A DNA stretch of 64,000 bases from Prauserella_A sp040645195. GTDB taxonomy: Bacteria; Actinomycetota; Actinomycetes; Mycobacteriales; Pseudonocardiaceae. The position numbers were made by a program, and so were the translations under genes. Positions 28,271-37,867 of this stretch are shown here, piece after piece; position 1 is the first letter of the stretch; each line of letters opens with the position of its first letter. The notes beneath the pieces were generated by a model, which ran no database searches, was not told the origin of the DNA, and saw nothing but the letters and a program-made list of their open reading frames with translations. The stretch is from NCBI RefSeq assembly GCF_040645195.1, contig NZ_JBEYXW010000001.1:124001-188000 (forward strand). The letters run 5' to 3'.

Positions 28271-28762
28271 GTGGCGGATCCGTCGTTCGACGTCGTGAGC
28301 AAAGTCGATCACCAGGAGGTGGACAACGCACTGAACCAGGCCAGCAAGGAGCTGTCCACCCGGTTCGACTTCCGGAACACCGGCGCCAAGGTCGAGTGGG
28401 CCGGCTCCGAGGCCGTCGTGATCGAGGCCGAGACCGAGGAACGGGTACTTGCCGCGGTCGAGGTCTTCAAGGAGAAGCTAATCAAGCGGGGCATCTCGCT
28501 CAAGGCCTTCGAGGCCGGTGAGCCCGCCATCTCCGGCAAGATCTACAAGGTCAATGGCAAGATCATCGACGGCATCGAGTCCGACAAGGCCAAGCAGATC
28601 GCCAAGTACATCCGCGACGAGGGCCCCAAGGGCGTGCAAGCACAGATCCAGGGCGACCAGTTGCGGGTGTCCGGCAAGAAGAAGGACCACCTGCAGGACG
28701 TCATCGCCGTACTGAAGGAGAAGGACTTCGGCATCGCGCTGCAGTTCACCAACTATCGCTGA
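28271..28762 (+). CDS. yajQ: YajQ family nucleotide-binding protein
   Basis: A 163-aa protein of the UPF0234 family, whose members bind c-di-GMP or nucleotides and RNA. It opens with ADPSFDVVSKVDHQEVDNALNQ and contains SGKIYKVNGKIIDGI and DEGPKGVQAQIQGDQLRVSGKKKDDLQ-like segments. GTG 28271 follows a GAGGTG site and gives the usual length; a GTG at 28262 adds three codons. It diverges from tRNA-Tyr. Confidence 0.93.
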   Translation: MADPSFDVVSKVDHQEVDNALNQASKELSTRFDFRNTGAKVEWAGSEAVVIEAETEERVLAAVEVFKEKLIKRGISLKAFEAGEPAISGKIYKVNGKIIDGIESDKAKQIAKYIRDEGPKGVQAQIQGDQLRVSGKKKDHLQDVIAVLKEKDFGIALQFTNYR

Positions 28763-28846
28763 ACCAGCTACACACACGCAGCTACCGTTAGTCACCGCCT
28801 TGGCAGCATGGTGTAATCCCTCGGTCACAGTCCGAAGGGGGACGCC

Positions 28847-29998
28847 ATGCGCAAGGCGCTCGTCATGCTGCTCTGCCTACTTCTGCTCGACGGCATCGTC
28901 GTGCCGGCCGGGGTTGCCCGTGCCGCGGAGCGCACGCTGCTGTTCGACGGCATGGGCGCCTACCCGCGGCTGATCCGGATCGAGCACGGCGGCCTGCTGC
29001 GTGACGGGCGCATCCTGGCGTCGATCACCAGCCGCGACGCGAACGGACATTTCACACCGATCTTCGAGAGCCTTGACGAAGGCCGCACGTTCACCAAGGT
29101 CGGCGAGGTGCGCGACCCGGCCGGCGCGCTGGGCATGTGCTGCGGCACCCTCTACGAGCTGCCGCAGCGCATCGGCAGGCTGCGTGCGGGCACACTGCTC
29201 TGGGCGGCGAGCTACCGGCAGCAGGCCGGCCCGTCCCGGCGCATCGGCATCCGCATCTGGGCAAGTCGAGACCTCGGCCGCAGCTGGACGTTCCTCGCCG
29301 AGCCGGTGCGCTCGCACAACCACGACGGCGTCTGGGAGCCGGAGTTCACCATCGACGCGGGCGGCAACCTCTGGATGCACTACGCCGACGAGACCGAGGC
29401 CCCCCAGCATGCCCAGGTCCTCAACCGCATCGCCAGCACCGACGGCATCACCTGGGGCACCAAGCAGCGCACAATGGCCATCCCGCCGCATCGTGTCCGC
29501 CCCGGCATGCCGATCGTGCGCACACTGCCCGACGGGCGGTACTACTTCGCCTACGAGATCTGCAACTACCGCGACCGCTTCTGCGACCCGTACTTCAAGA
29601 TCTCCCCCGACGGCGCCAACTTCGGCGACCCGAAGGCGCCCGGCACCCGCGTGGACACCGCGACCGGCAAGCACTTCCAGCACGCGCAGACGATCACGCT
29701 GTTCCCCGGCGGACCGACCGGCACCCGCATCCTCATGGTCGGCCAGATCTACGTCGACCGTAACGGCAAACCGCTGCCGGGCAACGGGCGCACACTGCTC
29801 GCCAACGACCACCTCGGCGCCGGCGACTGGTACGAGGTGCCCGCACCGGTGCGCATCACCAAGCCCTACGACAACTGGTGCCCGAACTACAGCTCCACGC
29901 TGCTACCCGTCGACGGCGGGGCCGGCGTGCTGCAGATCGCCGCGGACTACACCGGCGGCGTGTGCAAGGCCTACTTCGCCACAGGCCCGGCCACCTGA
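28847..29998 (+). CDS. Secreted sialidase-fold (BNR repeat) protein
   Basis: A 383-aa exported protein. A Sec signal peptide (MRKALVMLLCLLLLDGIVVPAG, cleavage near AARA-AE) is followed by a six-bladed-propeller-like domain with Asp-box-like motifs ESLDEGRTFTKV and ASRDLGRSWTFL. A sialidase or another glycoside hydrolase, or a sugar-binding propeller, are all possible; I cannot identify a complete catalytic set. ATG 28847 has a GAAGGGGG site. It lies just upstream of rmlA. Confidence 0.75.
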   Translation: MRKALVMLLCLLLLDGIVVPAGVARAAERTLLFDGMGAYPRLIRIEHGGLLRDGRILASITSRDANGHFTPIFESLDEGRTFTKVGEVRDPAGALGMCCGTLYELPQRIGRLRAGTLLWAASYRQQAGPSRRIGIRIWASRDLGRSWTFLAEPVRSHNHDGVWEPEFTIDAGGNLWMHYADETEAPQHAQVLNRIASTDGITWGTKQRTMAIPPHRVRPGMPIVRTLPDGRYYFAYEICNYRDRFCDPYFKISPDGANFGDPKAPGTRVDTATGKHFQHAQTITLFPGGPTGTRILMVGQIYVDRNGKPLPGNGRTLLANDHLGAGDWYEVPAPVRITKPYDNWCPNYSSTLLPVDGGAGVLQIAADYTGGVCKAYFATGPAT

Positions 29999-30058
29999 CA
30001 CCCGCGATACCCTCTGGCCTGGAGCCAGATCCACGATCGAGTGAGGGGCGGTACACGG

Positions 30059-30940
30059 ATGAAGGGCATCGTGCTGGCGGGCGGTAGCGGTACCCGCCTC
30101 CACCCCATCACCCAGGCCGTCTCCAAGCAGCTGCTGCCCGTCTACGACAAGCCGATGATCTACTACCCGCTCTCGGTGCTGATGCTCGCCGGGATCAGGG
30201 AGATCATGATCATTTCGACGCCCACCGACCTGCCGAGCTTCCGACGCTTACTTGGCGACGGCAGCCAGTTCGGCATCGAGCTACGTCACGCGGAGCAGCC
30301 AACGCCCAATGGGCTCGCCGAGGCATTCCTGATCGGCGCCGACTTCATCGGTGACGACGACGTGGCGCTGATACTGGGCGACAACATCTTCTACGGCCGC
30401 GGCTTCTCCCGCACGCTGCAGGAGGAGGTCGCGACGCTCGACGGCTGTGTGCTGTTCGGCTACGCGGTGAAGGACCCGGAGCGCTACGGGGTCGGCGAGG
30501 TCGACGCTGCGGGCAGGCTGCGTTCGATCGAGGAGAAGCCGGCGCAGCCACGGTCGAACCGGGCCATCACCGGTCTGTACCTCTACGACAACCAGGTGGT
30601 CGACATCGCCCGCGCACTGACCCCGTCCGCGCGCGGCGAGCTGGAGATCACCGATGTCAACCTGGCCTACCTGAGGCAGGACCGTGCGCGGCTCGTGGAG
30701 CTGAGCCGCGGGTTCGCCTGGCTCGACACCGGTACGCACGACTCGCTGCTTGAGGCGGCCCAGTTCGTGCAGGTGCTGGAGCACCGCACCGGCGTGCGGA
30801 TCGCCTGCCTGGAGGAAGTGGCGCTGCGCATGGGATTCATCGACGCCGACGAGTGCTACCGGCTCGGCGCCAAGCTCGCCAAGAGCGGCTACGGCGACTA
30901 TGTGATGGACGTCGCCAGGGCCGCCGGGGCCGCAGGCTGA
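30059..30940 (+). CDS. rmlA: Glucose-1-phosphate thymidylyltransferase
   Basis: A 293-aa enzyme that makes dTDP-glucose from dTTP and glucose-1-phosphate, the first step to dTDP-rhamnose and other 6-deoxysugars. Its motifs are GIVLAGGSGTRLHPIT, KQLLPVYDKPMIYYPLS and LILGDNIFYG. ATG 30059 is chosen; an in-frame GTG at 30041 adds six codons. rmlB and rmlD are not adjacent. It lies about 3 kb upstream of the polysaccharide locus and may feed it. Confidence 0.95.
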   Translation: MKGIVLAGGSGTRLHPITQAVSKQLLPVYDKPMIYYPLSVLMLAGIREIMIISTPTDLPSFRRLLGDGSQFGIELRHAEQPTPNGLAEAFLIGADFIGDDDVALILGDNIFYGRGFSRTLQEEVATLDGCVLFGYAVKDPERYGVGEVDAAGRLRSIEEKPAQPRSNRAITGLYLYDNQVVDIARALTPSARGELEITDVNLAYLRQDRARLVELSRGFAWLDTGTHDSLLEAAQFVQVLEHRTGVRIACLEEVALRMGFIDADECYRLGAKLAKSGYGDYVMDVARAAGAAG

Positions 30941-30953
30941 CGGCCAACGGGCC

Positions 30954-31805
30954 TCAGTAGAGGCGGCGGGCCATTTCCTCGAGCCTGCGGATGCGGTCCT
31001 CGATCGGCGGGTGGGTCGAGAACAGGCTCGACACGCGGTCGCCGGGCCGGAACGGGTTGGCGATCATCAGGTGCGACTGCGAGACGACTTTCGGTTCCGG
31101 CACCAGCGGTGCCGCTCTGGTGCCCCGCTCCAGCTTCCGCAGCGCCGACGCGAGCGCCAGCGGGTCCCCGGTCAACTCGGCCCCTGAGGCGTCCGCCTGG
31201 TACTCCCGTGACCGGCTGACGCTCATCTTGATGATGCCTGCGGCAATCGGGCCGAGGAACACCAGCAGCAGCGCCGCCAGCGGGTTGCCGCCCTCGCGGT
31301 TGCCCCCGAAGAACAACGCGAAGTTGGCCAGCACGCTCACCACGCTCGCCAGCGCGCCCGCCACGCAGGAGATCAGGATGTCCCGGTTGTAGACGTGGGA
31401 GAGCTCGTGCCCGAGCACGGCACGCAGCTCGCGCTCGTCGAGAAGATCCAGAATCCCGGTGGTGCAGCACACGGCGGCGTTGCGAGGGTTGCGCCCGGTC
31501 GCGAACGCGTTCGGTGCGTGGGTCGGGCTGATGTAGAGCCTCGGCATCGGCTGCCGCGCGGTGGTCGCCAGCTCCCGCACGATCCGGTACATCGCCGGTT
31601 GCTGTGCCTCCGACACCGGCCGCGCGCGCATGGCACGCAGTGCGAGCTTGTCGGAGTTGAAGTAGGCGTAGGCGTTCATGCCCAGCGCGATCAGCAGCCC
31701 GATGATCAGTGCCCCGCGGCCGAAAATCCCGCTGATCCCGATGATGATGGCACTCAGCAGGCCGAGCAGCATCGCCGTCTTCAGCCCGTTCCGGTGCCTG
31801 TGCAC
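30954..31805 (-). CDS. htpX: Membrane zinc metalloprotease HtpX
   Basis: A 283-aa M48 protease that degrades misfolded membrane proteins. Two N-terminal membrane helices precede the zinc motif HELSH (in LGHELSHVYNRD); two more helices follow, then the third-ligand region SREYQADASGAELTG. Start is GTG 31805, 9 nt after an AAGGAGG site. It converges on rmlA with a 13-bp gap and diverges from the propeller gene. Confidence 0.93.
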   Translation of the reverse strand: MHRHRNGLKTAMLLGLLSAIIIGISGIFGRGALIIGLLIALGMNAYAYFNSDKLALRAMRARPVSEAQQPAMYRIVRELATTARQPMPRLYISPTHAPNAFATGRNPRNAAVCCTTGILDLLDERELRAVLGHELSHVYNRDILISCVAGALASVVSVLANFALFFGGNREGGNPLAALLLVFLGPIAAGIIKMSVSRSREYQADASGAELTGDPLALASALRKLERGTRAAPLVPEPKVVSQSHLMIANPFRPGDRVSSLFSTHPPIEDRIRRLEEMARRLY

Positions 31806-31953
31806 GTGCCCATGCCTCCTTCCGAGTGCAGGCCATCCGGGTGAAGGCCTCCATTGGATCGAACGCGGTTCCGGTGAGCGAAGTTCCTGGTCAAAGGTTA
31901 CGGTCCAACGAACACGTCCCGCCGGTTCGTGGAGGACAAACGGGGAGGCTGCC

Positions 31954-32919
31954 GTGCCGGGGTCCAGGTGGAAGCGCCGGACAGTGCTGGGTACGGCCCT
32001 GGCCGTGCTGGCCGCCGCACTGCCCGCGGGCCGGGCCGCCGCGACCGACGTGCGCACGGTGCGGGTGAGCGGCTCACCCACGGCACTCGCTGTGAACGAC
32101 TTCGCCGGAACGGCCTACGCGGGCTGCGCGGACGGGAGTGTGTACCTGATCGACGGCCGCACCGGCCAGGTGGGCGGGGCGGTACAGATCGGCTCGACCG
32201 TCACCGATCTCGCCGTGCACGGGAGCGCGGGCCGCGTCTACGCCAGCAACAGCCGCGCCGGAACCGTCGCCGTGCTCGACGGCTGGACCGGGCGCGTGCT
32301 CACCACCATTGCCGCGGGCGCCGGAGCCGCGGCGGTCGGAGTGGACGAACTCACCGGCGCCGTCTACGCGGGCAGCAGCACCACGGGCGCCGTGAGCATT
32401 CTGGACGGCGTGGCCGGTGCCGTGCGGCAAGAGCTGGCCGGCCCCACCGGATCGCTGGACGGGTTGAGCATCGACCCCGGGCGCAGGCTGGCCTATTTCG
32501 CCAGCCCCGACACAGCGAGCGTCGAGGTCCTCGACCTCTCGACGGGGACGTTCACCGGATCCATCCGCGTCGGGAAGGCGCCGGCCACGGTCTGCGTCCA
32601 CCGCGCCAGCAACACGATCTATGTCGCCAACTCCGGCATCCACCACCTTTCGGTGCTCGACGGCGGCACCGCCACCGAGACGGCCACGATCCTGCTCGAC
32701 AGTGCCGCCTCCGCGGTCGCCGTGCATCAGCGCAGCGGCTCGGTGTACAGCAACGGCGGCCCGAACGGGCTCATCAGGATCGACGGCACTCGGGGAACGC
32801 GCTCCGGTGAGCTGGCGCTCGGCAGCAACCCGGGCGCCGTCGCGGTCGACCAGCGCACGCACACGGTGTACGTGGCAGACCCGGTGCAGCACGCCGTCCA
32901 CCTCGTCACAGGGTTCTGA
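31954..32919 (+). CDS. Secreted YVTN-type beta-propeller protein
   Basis: A 321-aa exported protein. The signal peptide carries a twin arginine (WKRRTVLGTALAVLAAALPAG), so Tat export is likely. The mature part is built from repeated ~40-residue blades with the pattern D-x-x-T-G-x-V...I...G...A-V-x-x-x-x-x-x-x-V-Y, for example VYLIDGRTGQVGG, VAVLDGWTGRVLT and TVYVADPVQHAVHLV. The ligand is unknown. GTG 31954 has a GGAGG site at 5 nt. Confidence 0.8.
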   Translation: MPGSRWKRRTVLGTALAVLAAALPAGRAAATDVRTVRVSGSPTALAVNDFAGTAYAGCADGSVYLIDGRTGQVGGAVQIGSTVTDLAVHGSAGRVYASNSRAGTVAVLDGWTGRVLTTIAAGAGAAAVGVDELTGAVYAGSSTTGAVSILDGVAGAVRQELAGPTGSLDGLSIDPGRRLAYFASPDTASVEVLDLSTGTFTGSIRVGKAPATVCVHRASNTIYVANSGIHHLSVLDGGTATETATILLDSAASAVAVHQRSGSVYSNGGPNGLIRIDGTRGTRSGELALGSNPGAVAVDQRTHTVYVADPVQHAVHLVTGF

Positions 32920-32959
32920 ACCAAGCAGCTGGAGTCGCTCCGGAGTTACGGTCGGAACC

Positions 32960-33832
32960 ATGAAACTCGGACTGCAGATTCCCGACTTCACCTGGCCGAA
33001 CGGGCCCGCCAAGCTCGGCACCGACCTCGCCGGTATCGCGCGCAGGGCCGATGAGGCCGGCTTCGAATATCTCTCGGTGATGGATCACTTCTTCCAGATC
33101 CCGCCGGTTGGTCCTGTCGGCCGCGACATGCTGGAGGCCTACACGACATTGGGCTTCCTCGCCGCGAACACCAGCAACGTCAAGCTGTTCACCATGATCA
33201 CGGGCACGTTCTACCGGCATCCCGGTCTGCTCGCCAAGGCCGTGACGACGCTCGACGTGCTCTCCGGCGGGCGGGCGATCCTCGGCATCGGCGCGGGCTG
33301 GAACGAGCAGGAGGCCCGCGGGCTCGGCTTCCCGTTCCCGCCGACCGCGGAGCGCTTCGAGCTGCTCGAGGACGCCGTGCAGTACTGCCTGCAGATGTGG
33401 TCGGACGACGACGGCCCGTTCACCGGTACCCACGTCCATGCCGATCGCCTGCTGAACGTGCCGCAGGCGCTGTCGAAGCCACATCCGCCGATCATGATCG
33501 GCGGCGCCGGGGAGAAGAAGACGCTTCGCCTGGTTGCCCGCTACGCGCAGGCATGCAACATCTTCAACTCGCCGGAACTGCCGCACAAGCTCGACGTGCT
33601 GCGCAGGCACTGCGACGCCGAGGGCCGCGACTACTCCGAGATCACCAAGACCGCCCTCGTCATTCTGGACATCGGCGAACGCGGCGAGAAGGCCGGCGCG
33701 CTGATCGACGAGCTACGCAGGGTCGCCGGGCTCGGTATCGACGTCGCCATCGGCGGGGTGCCCGGTGTCCAGGACCCGGGCAAGCTCGAGATCTTCGCCA
33801 ACGAGGTGATCCCCGCCGTCGCGGAGTTCTGA
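32960..33832 (+). CDS. LLM-class F420-dependent oxidoreductase
   Basis: A 290-aa luciferase-like TIM-barrel protein. It opens MKLGLQIPDFTWPNGP and has GFEYLSVMDHFF, the LDVLSGGRAILGIGAGWNE cofactor segment and PHPPIMIGGAGEKKTLRLVARYA. In actinobacteria this subgroup uses coenzyme F420. The substrate is unknown. The ATG at 32960 has no ribosome-binding site and follows a TACGGT -10-like hexamer by 7 nt, suggesting leaderless translation. Confidence 0.88.
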   Translation: MKLGLQIPDFTWPNGPAKLGTDLAGIARRADEAGFEYLSVMDHFFQIPPVGPVGRDMLEAYTTLGFLAANTSNVKLFTMITGTFYRHPGLLAKAVTTLDVLSGGRAILGIGAGWNEQEARGLGFPFPPTAERFELLEDAVQYCLQMWSDDDGPFTGTHVHADRLLNVPQALSKPHPPIMIGGAGEKKTLRLVARYAQACNIFNSPELPHKLDVLRRHCDAEGRDYSEITKTALVILDIGERGEKAGALIDELRRVAGLGIDVAIGGVPGVQDPGKLEIFANEVIPAVAEF

Positions 33833-34021
33833 ACCGGTACGAACCACACAGTCCATTCTGGACCTTTCCACCAGCTAGCCCACGGGTGCGTTGTTCACTG
33901 ACCACCACGCCCATGTGCAGGCGATTTACCAGGCAAAACCCGGTAACGGCACTCCCCCTGTCAACGAATCACGAAGTGAGTCGCGAGCGGCCGAACATGG
34001 CTGCGGCGGGAGGAGAGCCAG

Positions 34022-35338
34022 ATGAAGATCAGTGTCTTCGGGCTCGGCTACGTGGGATGCGTGTCCGCCGCATGCCTTGCCAGCCGTGGCAACGAGGTCA
34101 TCGGTGTCGACGTCAACCCACTGAAGATCGACCTCGTCCGCCGTGGCCGCGCACCGGTCGTCGAGGAACGGATCGGCGAGCTGACCGCACGAGTGGTCGA
34201 GTCCGGAGCGCTGCGCGCCACCGACGACGTGGTCGAGGCCATCGCGGGCAGCGAGATGTCGCTGGTCTGCGTCGGCACCCCGTCCGCACCCAACGGCAGC
34301 CTCTCCACGGTGCACCTGGAGCGGGTCACCGAGCAGATCGGCACCGCGCTCGCCACGCATCCTGGCAGGCACACGGTGGTGTTCCGGAGCACGATGTTGC
34401 CCGGCACCTGCCTCGAACTGCTGGTTCCCATACTGGAGAAGGCCTCCGGCCGCACCGCAGGCGTCGACTTCGGGGTGGCCGTCAACCCGGAGTTCCTGCG
34501 CGAGGGCAGCAGCGTCCGGGACTTCTTCGATCCACCGAAGACGGTCATCGGCGAGTTCGACGCGGCCAGCGGCGACGCGGTGGCCGCACTCTACGAAGGC
34601 CTGCCCGGCGCGGTGTTCCGGGTGCCGATCCCGGTCGCCGAGATGACGAAGTACGCCGACAACGCCTTCCACGGCCTGAAGATCGGCTTCGCCAACGAGC
34701 TCGGCGCGATCTGCAGGGCGCTCGGCCTCGACTCGCACCAGGTGATGGACGTCTTCCTGGCCGACCGCAAGCTGAACGTGAGCCCTGCCTACCTGCGTCC
34801 TGGGTTCGCGTTCGGCGGCTCGTGCCTGCCGAAGGACCTTCGTGGCCTGGTGCACGCAGCGCAGCGGGCCGATGTGTCGGTGCCGATACTTGCGCACATC
34901 CTGCCGTCCAATGAGGAGCATCTGCGGCGGGCGTTCGAGCTCGTCGCGCGTACCGGCAAGCGACGCGTTGGCCTGTTCGGGCTCTCGTTCAAACCGGGTA
35001 CCGACGACCTGCGCGAGAGCCCGCTCGTGGAGCTGGCGGAACGGCTGCTCGGCAAGGGGTACGACCTCAGGATCTACGACGCCAACGTGAGCGTTTCGCG
35101 GCTGCTCGGCGCCAACCGCGAGTACATCGAGGGCAGGCTGCCGCACCTCGGCCAGCTCCTCGCCGCCTCGGTGGACGAGGTGCTGGCGCATGCCGACGTG
35201 GTGCTCGTCGGCAGCACCGAGCCCGCTGTGCTGCAGGCACTGCCGAACGGTGGCGGCCCGGTGCTCATCGATCTCGTCCGGCTGCCCGACGCGCAACGGC
35301 GCCGCACCGAGGAAGGGTACGTCGGCCTTGCCTGGTGA
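34022..35338 (+). CDS. Nucleotide-sugar 6-dehydrogenase, AlgD (GDP-mannose dehydrogenase) type
   Basis: A 438-aa UDP-glucose/GDP-mannose dehydrogenase family enzyme that oxidises a sugar nucleotide twice to a uronic acid. It has the Rossmann motif GLGYVG (7-12), VGVDVN, NPEFLREG, and the catalytic Cys C268 in GFAFGGSCLPKD, the same residue number as in Pseudomonas AlgD. LSFKPGTDDLRESPLVELAE is also AlgD-like. GDP-mannose to GDP-mannuronate is therefore the best guess; UDP-glucose is the alternative. It opens the polysaccharide operon after an AGGAGAG site. Confidence 0.9.
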   Translation: MKISVFGLGYVGCVSAACLASRGNEVIGVDVNPLKIDLVRRGRAPVVEERIGELTARVVESGALRATDDVVEAIAGSEMSLVCVGTPSAPNGSLSTVHLERVTEQIGTALATHPGRHTVVFRSTMLPGTCLELLVPILEKASGRTAGVDFGVAVNPEFLREGSSVRDFFDPPKTVIGEFDAASGDAVAALYEGLPGAVFRVPIPVAEMTKYADNAFHGLKIGFANELGAICRALGLDSHQVMDVFLADRKLNVSPAYLRPGFAFGGSCLPKDLRGLVHAAQRADVSVPILAHILPSNEEHLRRAFELVARTGKRRVGLFGLSFKPGTDDLRESPLVELAERLLGKGYDLRIYDANVSVSRLLGANREYIEGRLPHLGQLLAASVDEVLAHADVVLVGSTEPAVLQALPNGGGPVLIDLVRLPDAQRRRTEEGYVGLAW

Positions 35339-35339
35339 A

Positions 35340-36545
35340 GTGAGCGCAGGATCGCGCAGGGCGCTGATCCTGGTGGAGAACCTGTCCGTCCCGTTCGACC
35401 GTCGCGTGTGGCAGGAATGCACAACACTGCGCGATGCGGGCTGGGAAGTGCACGCCATCTGTCCACAAGGGAGCAAAAGGGACACTGAGCCCGAGATCGT
35501 GCTCGACGGAGTGCACCTGCACCGCTACCCGTTGCGAGCGGCGACCGGCGGCCCGGCCGGGTACGTCCGGGAGTACGGATCCGCGCTGTGGCACACGTTC
35601 CGGCTCGCCCGCAAGGTGCGGCGGCTCGGCCCGATCGACGTCGTGCACGCGTGCAATCCGCCCGATCTGCTGTTCCTCGTCGCGCGCATGCTGAAGCGGC
35701 GCGGTGCCCGGTTCGTGTTCGACCAGCACGACCTGGTTCCCGAGCTGTACCTGTCCCGTTTCGATCGTGGTGAGGACCTCCTCTACCGGGGCGTGCGCGC
35801 GCTGGAGCGGCTCACCTATCGGGCGGCGGACGTCGTCATCGCCACCAACGGGAGCTATCGCGACGTCGCGCTCACCCGCGGCGGCAAGGCACCCGGCGAC
35901 GTGTTCGTCGTGCGGAGTGCGCCCACTGTGGACAGATTCCGCGAGGTGCCGCCGGAGCCGGATCTCAAGCACGGCAAGCCACATCTTCTCTGCTATCTCG
36001 GCGTGATGGGCCCGCAGGACGGCGTCGACTACGCACTCCGTGCACTCGCCGCGCTTCGGGACGATCTCGACCGCACCGACTGGCACGCGGTGTTCATCGG
36101 CTCCGGTGACACGTTCGACGCGATGGTGCGGCTCGCGGGCGAGCTGGGGCTCACCGGCCAGGTGGAGTTCACCGGCCGTATCCCCGACGCGGACCTGGTG
36201 CGCTATCTGTCCACAGCAGATGTGTGCCTGTCGCCTGACCCGCTCAACCCGCTCAACGATGTGTCCACAATGAACAAGATCATGGAGTACATGGCGATGG
36301 GCAGGCCGATCGTCTCCTTCGACCTGAAGGAGGCGCGGGTGTCCGCCGGGGAGGCCGCCCGTTACGTGCCGGCCAACGACGTCGCGGAGTTCGCGAAGTC
36401 CATCGCCTGGCTGCTGGACAACCCCGACGAGCGCAACCGGATGGGTGCGCTCGGCCGTGCACGCGTCAGCGGCGCGCTGTCGTGGGAGCACTCGGCGGCG
36501 GCGTTGCTCGCCGCCTATGCCGCCGCCTGCCGGCAGGGAGGCTGA
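35340..36545 (+). CDS. Glycosyltransferase family 4
   Basis: A 401-aa GT-B enzyme. The N-terminal domain has ILVENLSVPFDRRVWQECTTLRDAG and VVHACNPPDLLFLVARMLKRRG; the C-terminal nucleotide-binding domain has LLCYLGVMGPQDGVDYALRA and the acidic MNKIMEYMAMGRPIVSFDLKEAR with E-x7-E spacing. The sugar donor is probably the uronic acid made by the preceding gene, inferred from position. GTG 35340 begins 1 nt after the dehydrogenase stop, so the pair is coupled. Confidence 0.9.
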   Translation: MSAGSRRALILVENLSVPFDRRVWQECTTLRDAGWEVHAICPQGSKRDTEPEIVLDGVHLHRYPLRAATGGPAGYVREYGSALWHTFRLARKVRRLGPIDVVHACNPPDLLFLVARMLKRRGARFVFDQHDLVPELYLSRFDRGEDLLYRGVRALERLTYRAADVVIATNGSYRDVALTRGGKAPGDVFVVRSAPTVDRFREVPPEPDLKHGKPHLLCYLGVMGPQDGVDYALRALAALRDDLDRTDWHAVFIGSGDTFDAMVRLAGELGLTGQVEFTGRIPDADLVRYLSTADVCLSPDPLNPLNDVSTMNKIMEYMAMGRPIVSFDLKEARVSAGEAARYVPANDVAEFAKSIAWLLDNPDERNRMGALGRARVSGALSWEHSAAALLAAYAAACRQGG

Positions 36546-36550
36546 CGACG

Positions 36551-37867
36551 GTGCACGACGATCCCGCGCGGCTGTCGCTGGTCGGCCAGGTCCTGCGCAG
36601 GCGCTGGCGGCTGCTCGCCGTTCTCGCGGTGGTGGGCGCGCTGGCCGGTGCCGGCGCCTCGCTGCTGTTCTCGCCCGGCTACCGGGCCTCGGCAACGGTC
36701 CTGCTCCAGGGCCCGCGGCAGGATGCCGAACTGCGGACGGAAGCACAGGTTGCGGTGAGCACGGTCGTGCTGGACCGGGTCGCCGCGGCACTCGGCTGGA
36801 ACGTCACCGCCAACGCCCTGAGCGATTCGGTGACCGCTGACGTCGCGGGCGGCAACGTCGTGCGGATCACCGGGACCGCCGCCACCCCGGAACAGGCCCA
36901 GCAGCTGACCGACCGCGTCGCCGAGGAGTACGTCCAGTTCTCCACCCAGCTCATCAGCAACACGGCGGGGTCGGCCGCCCAGGTGGCGAGGGAGCAGCGG
37001 GAGAGCCTGCGCAGGCAGGTCGCCGACGCGGCGCGCCGGATCGACGAGCTGCACCAGTCGGCGACGGAGGGCCTGACGATCGACAGCGTCGCCGTGCGCA
37101 CGGATCTCGAAGCGCTGCGGACCCAGCTCGGGCAGGCGATGACGAGGCTCGACGAGGCCGACGCCGCCGCGGGCCGGGCGAACCTGGTGATCATGGGGCC
37201 CGCGCCGCGGCCGGTGAGCCCGGCGAGCCCCACGATGACCCAGCTCGCCGCCGGCGGGATGCTGCTGTTCGTCGTGCTCGGTGTGCTCGGGCATCTCGTG
37301 GCCGCACGCGGTGACCGGCGGATGCGCGACGAAAGCGAGATCGCCGCCGCACTCGCCACGCCGATCCTGGCGAACGTCGACCTGCCGGACACCGCCAGCG
37401 CCCACGGGCACCGCCTGTCGCGGTGGCTGCTGGGCGACGCGCAATGGAACCAGCCGCGCCTGGCGAGCTCCGGCGAGGCGGGCCGCGACATCCGGCTGCA
37501 CCGCGTGGTCAGCAGGATTCTGGCCGCGGATCCACCACCGCGCCGGGTGCTGGCGCTGGTCGCCGACGACGATCCGCTGGCGCAGGAGGCGGCCACCCGG
37601 CTGGCGGCTAACGCAGTCTTCGAGGTTGTCCAGTACGCGGTGGCCCGGCCGACCGTGCCGGACGCGGCAGGCGGATCGGCGGTACTGGTGGTACTCACCG
37701 CAGGCACGCGTACCGCGTGGGAGCTCGTCGGCGTCACCGAGGCCTACACCGACGCGGGGCAGGCCATTCTCGGCGCCGTGGTGACCTACCGCAGCGCGCC
37801 CGCCGGCGGAAGTACAGCGCCAGTACAGCAGGCACGTAAGGACAACGCGATGGTGAGTTCAACGTGA
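36551..37867 (+). CDS. Wzz-type chain-length/co-polymerase protein with degenerate kinase-like tail
   Basis: A 438-aa protein. A first membrane helix (LLAVLAVVGALAGAGASLLF, about 19-38) and a second (LAAGGMLLFVVLGVLGHLVAA, about 231-252) flank an extracytoplasmic coiled-coil region, the polysaccharide co-polymerase layout. The cytosolic C-terminal part (from about 260) resembles a BY-kinase domain but lacks a Walker A motif: only VLALVADDDPLAQEA is present where the P-loop should be. It would set chain length with the polymerase at 46940. GTG 36551 is the start; the stop overlaps the next gene. Confidence 0.8.
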   Translation: MHDDPARLSLVGQVLRRRWRLLAVLAVVGALAGAGASLLFSPGYRASATVLLQGPRQDAELRTEAQVAVSTVVLDRVAAALGWNVTANALSDSVTADVAGGNVVRITGTAATPEQAQQLTDRVAEEYVQFSTQLISNTAGSAAQVAREQRESLRRQVADAARRIDELHQSATEGLTIDSVAVRTDLEALRTQLGQAMTRLDEADAAAGRANLVIMGPAPRPVSPASPTMTQLAAGGMLLFVVLGVLGHLVAARGDRRMRDESEIAAALATPILANVDLPDTASAHGHRLSRWLLGDAQWNQPRLASSGEAGRDIRLHRVVSRILAADPPPRRVLALVADDDPLAQEAATRLAANAVFEVVQYAVARPTVPDAAGGSAVLVVLTAGTRTAWELVGVTEAYTDAGQAILGAVVTYRSAPAGGSTAPVQQARKDNAMVSST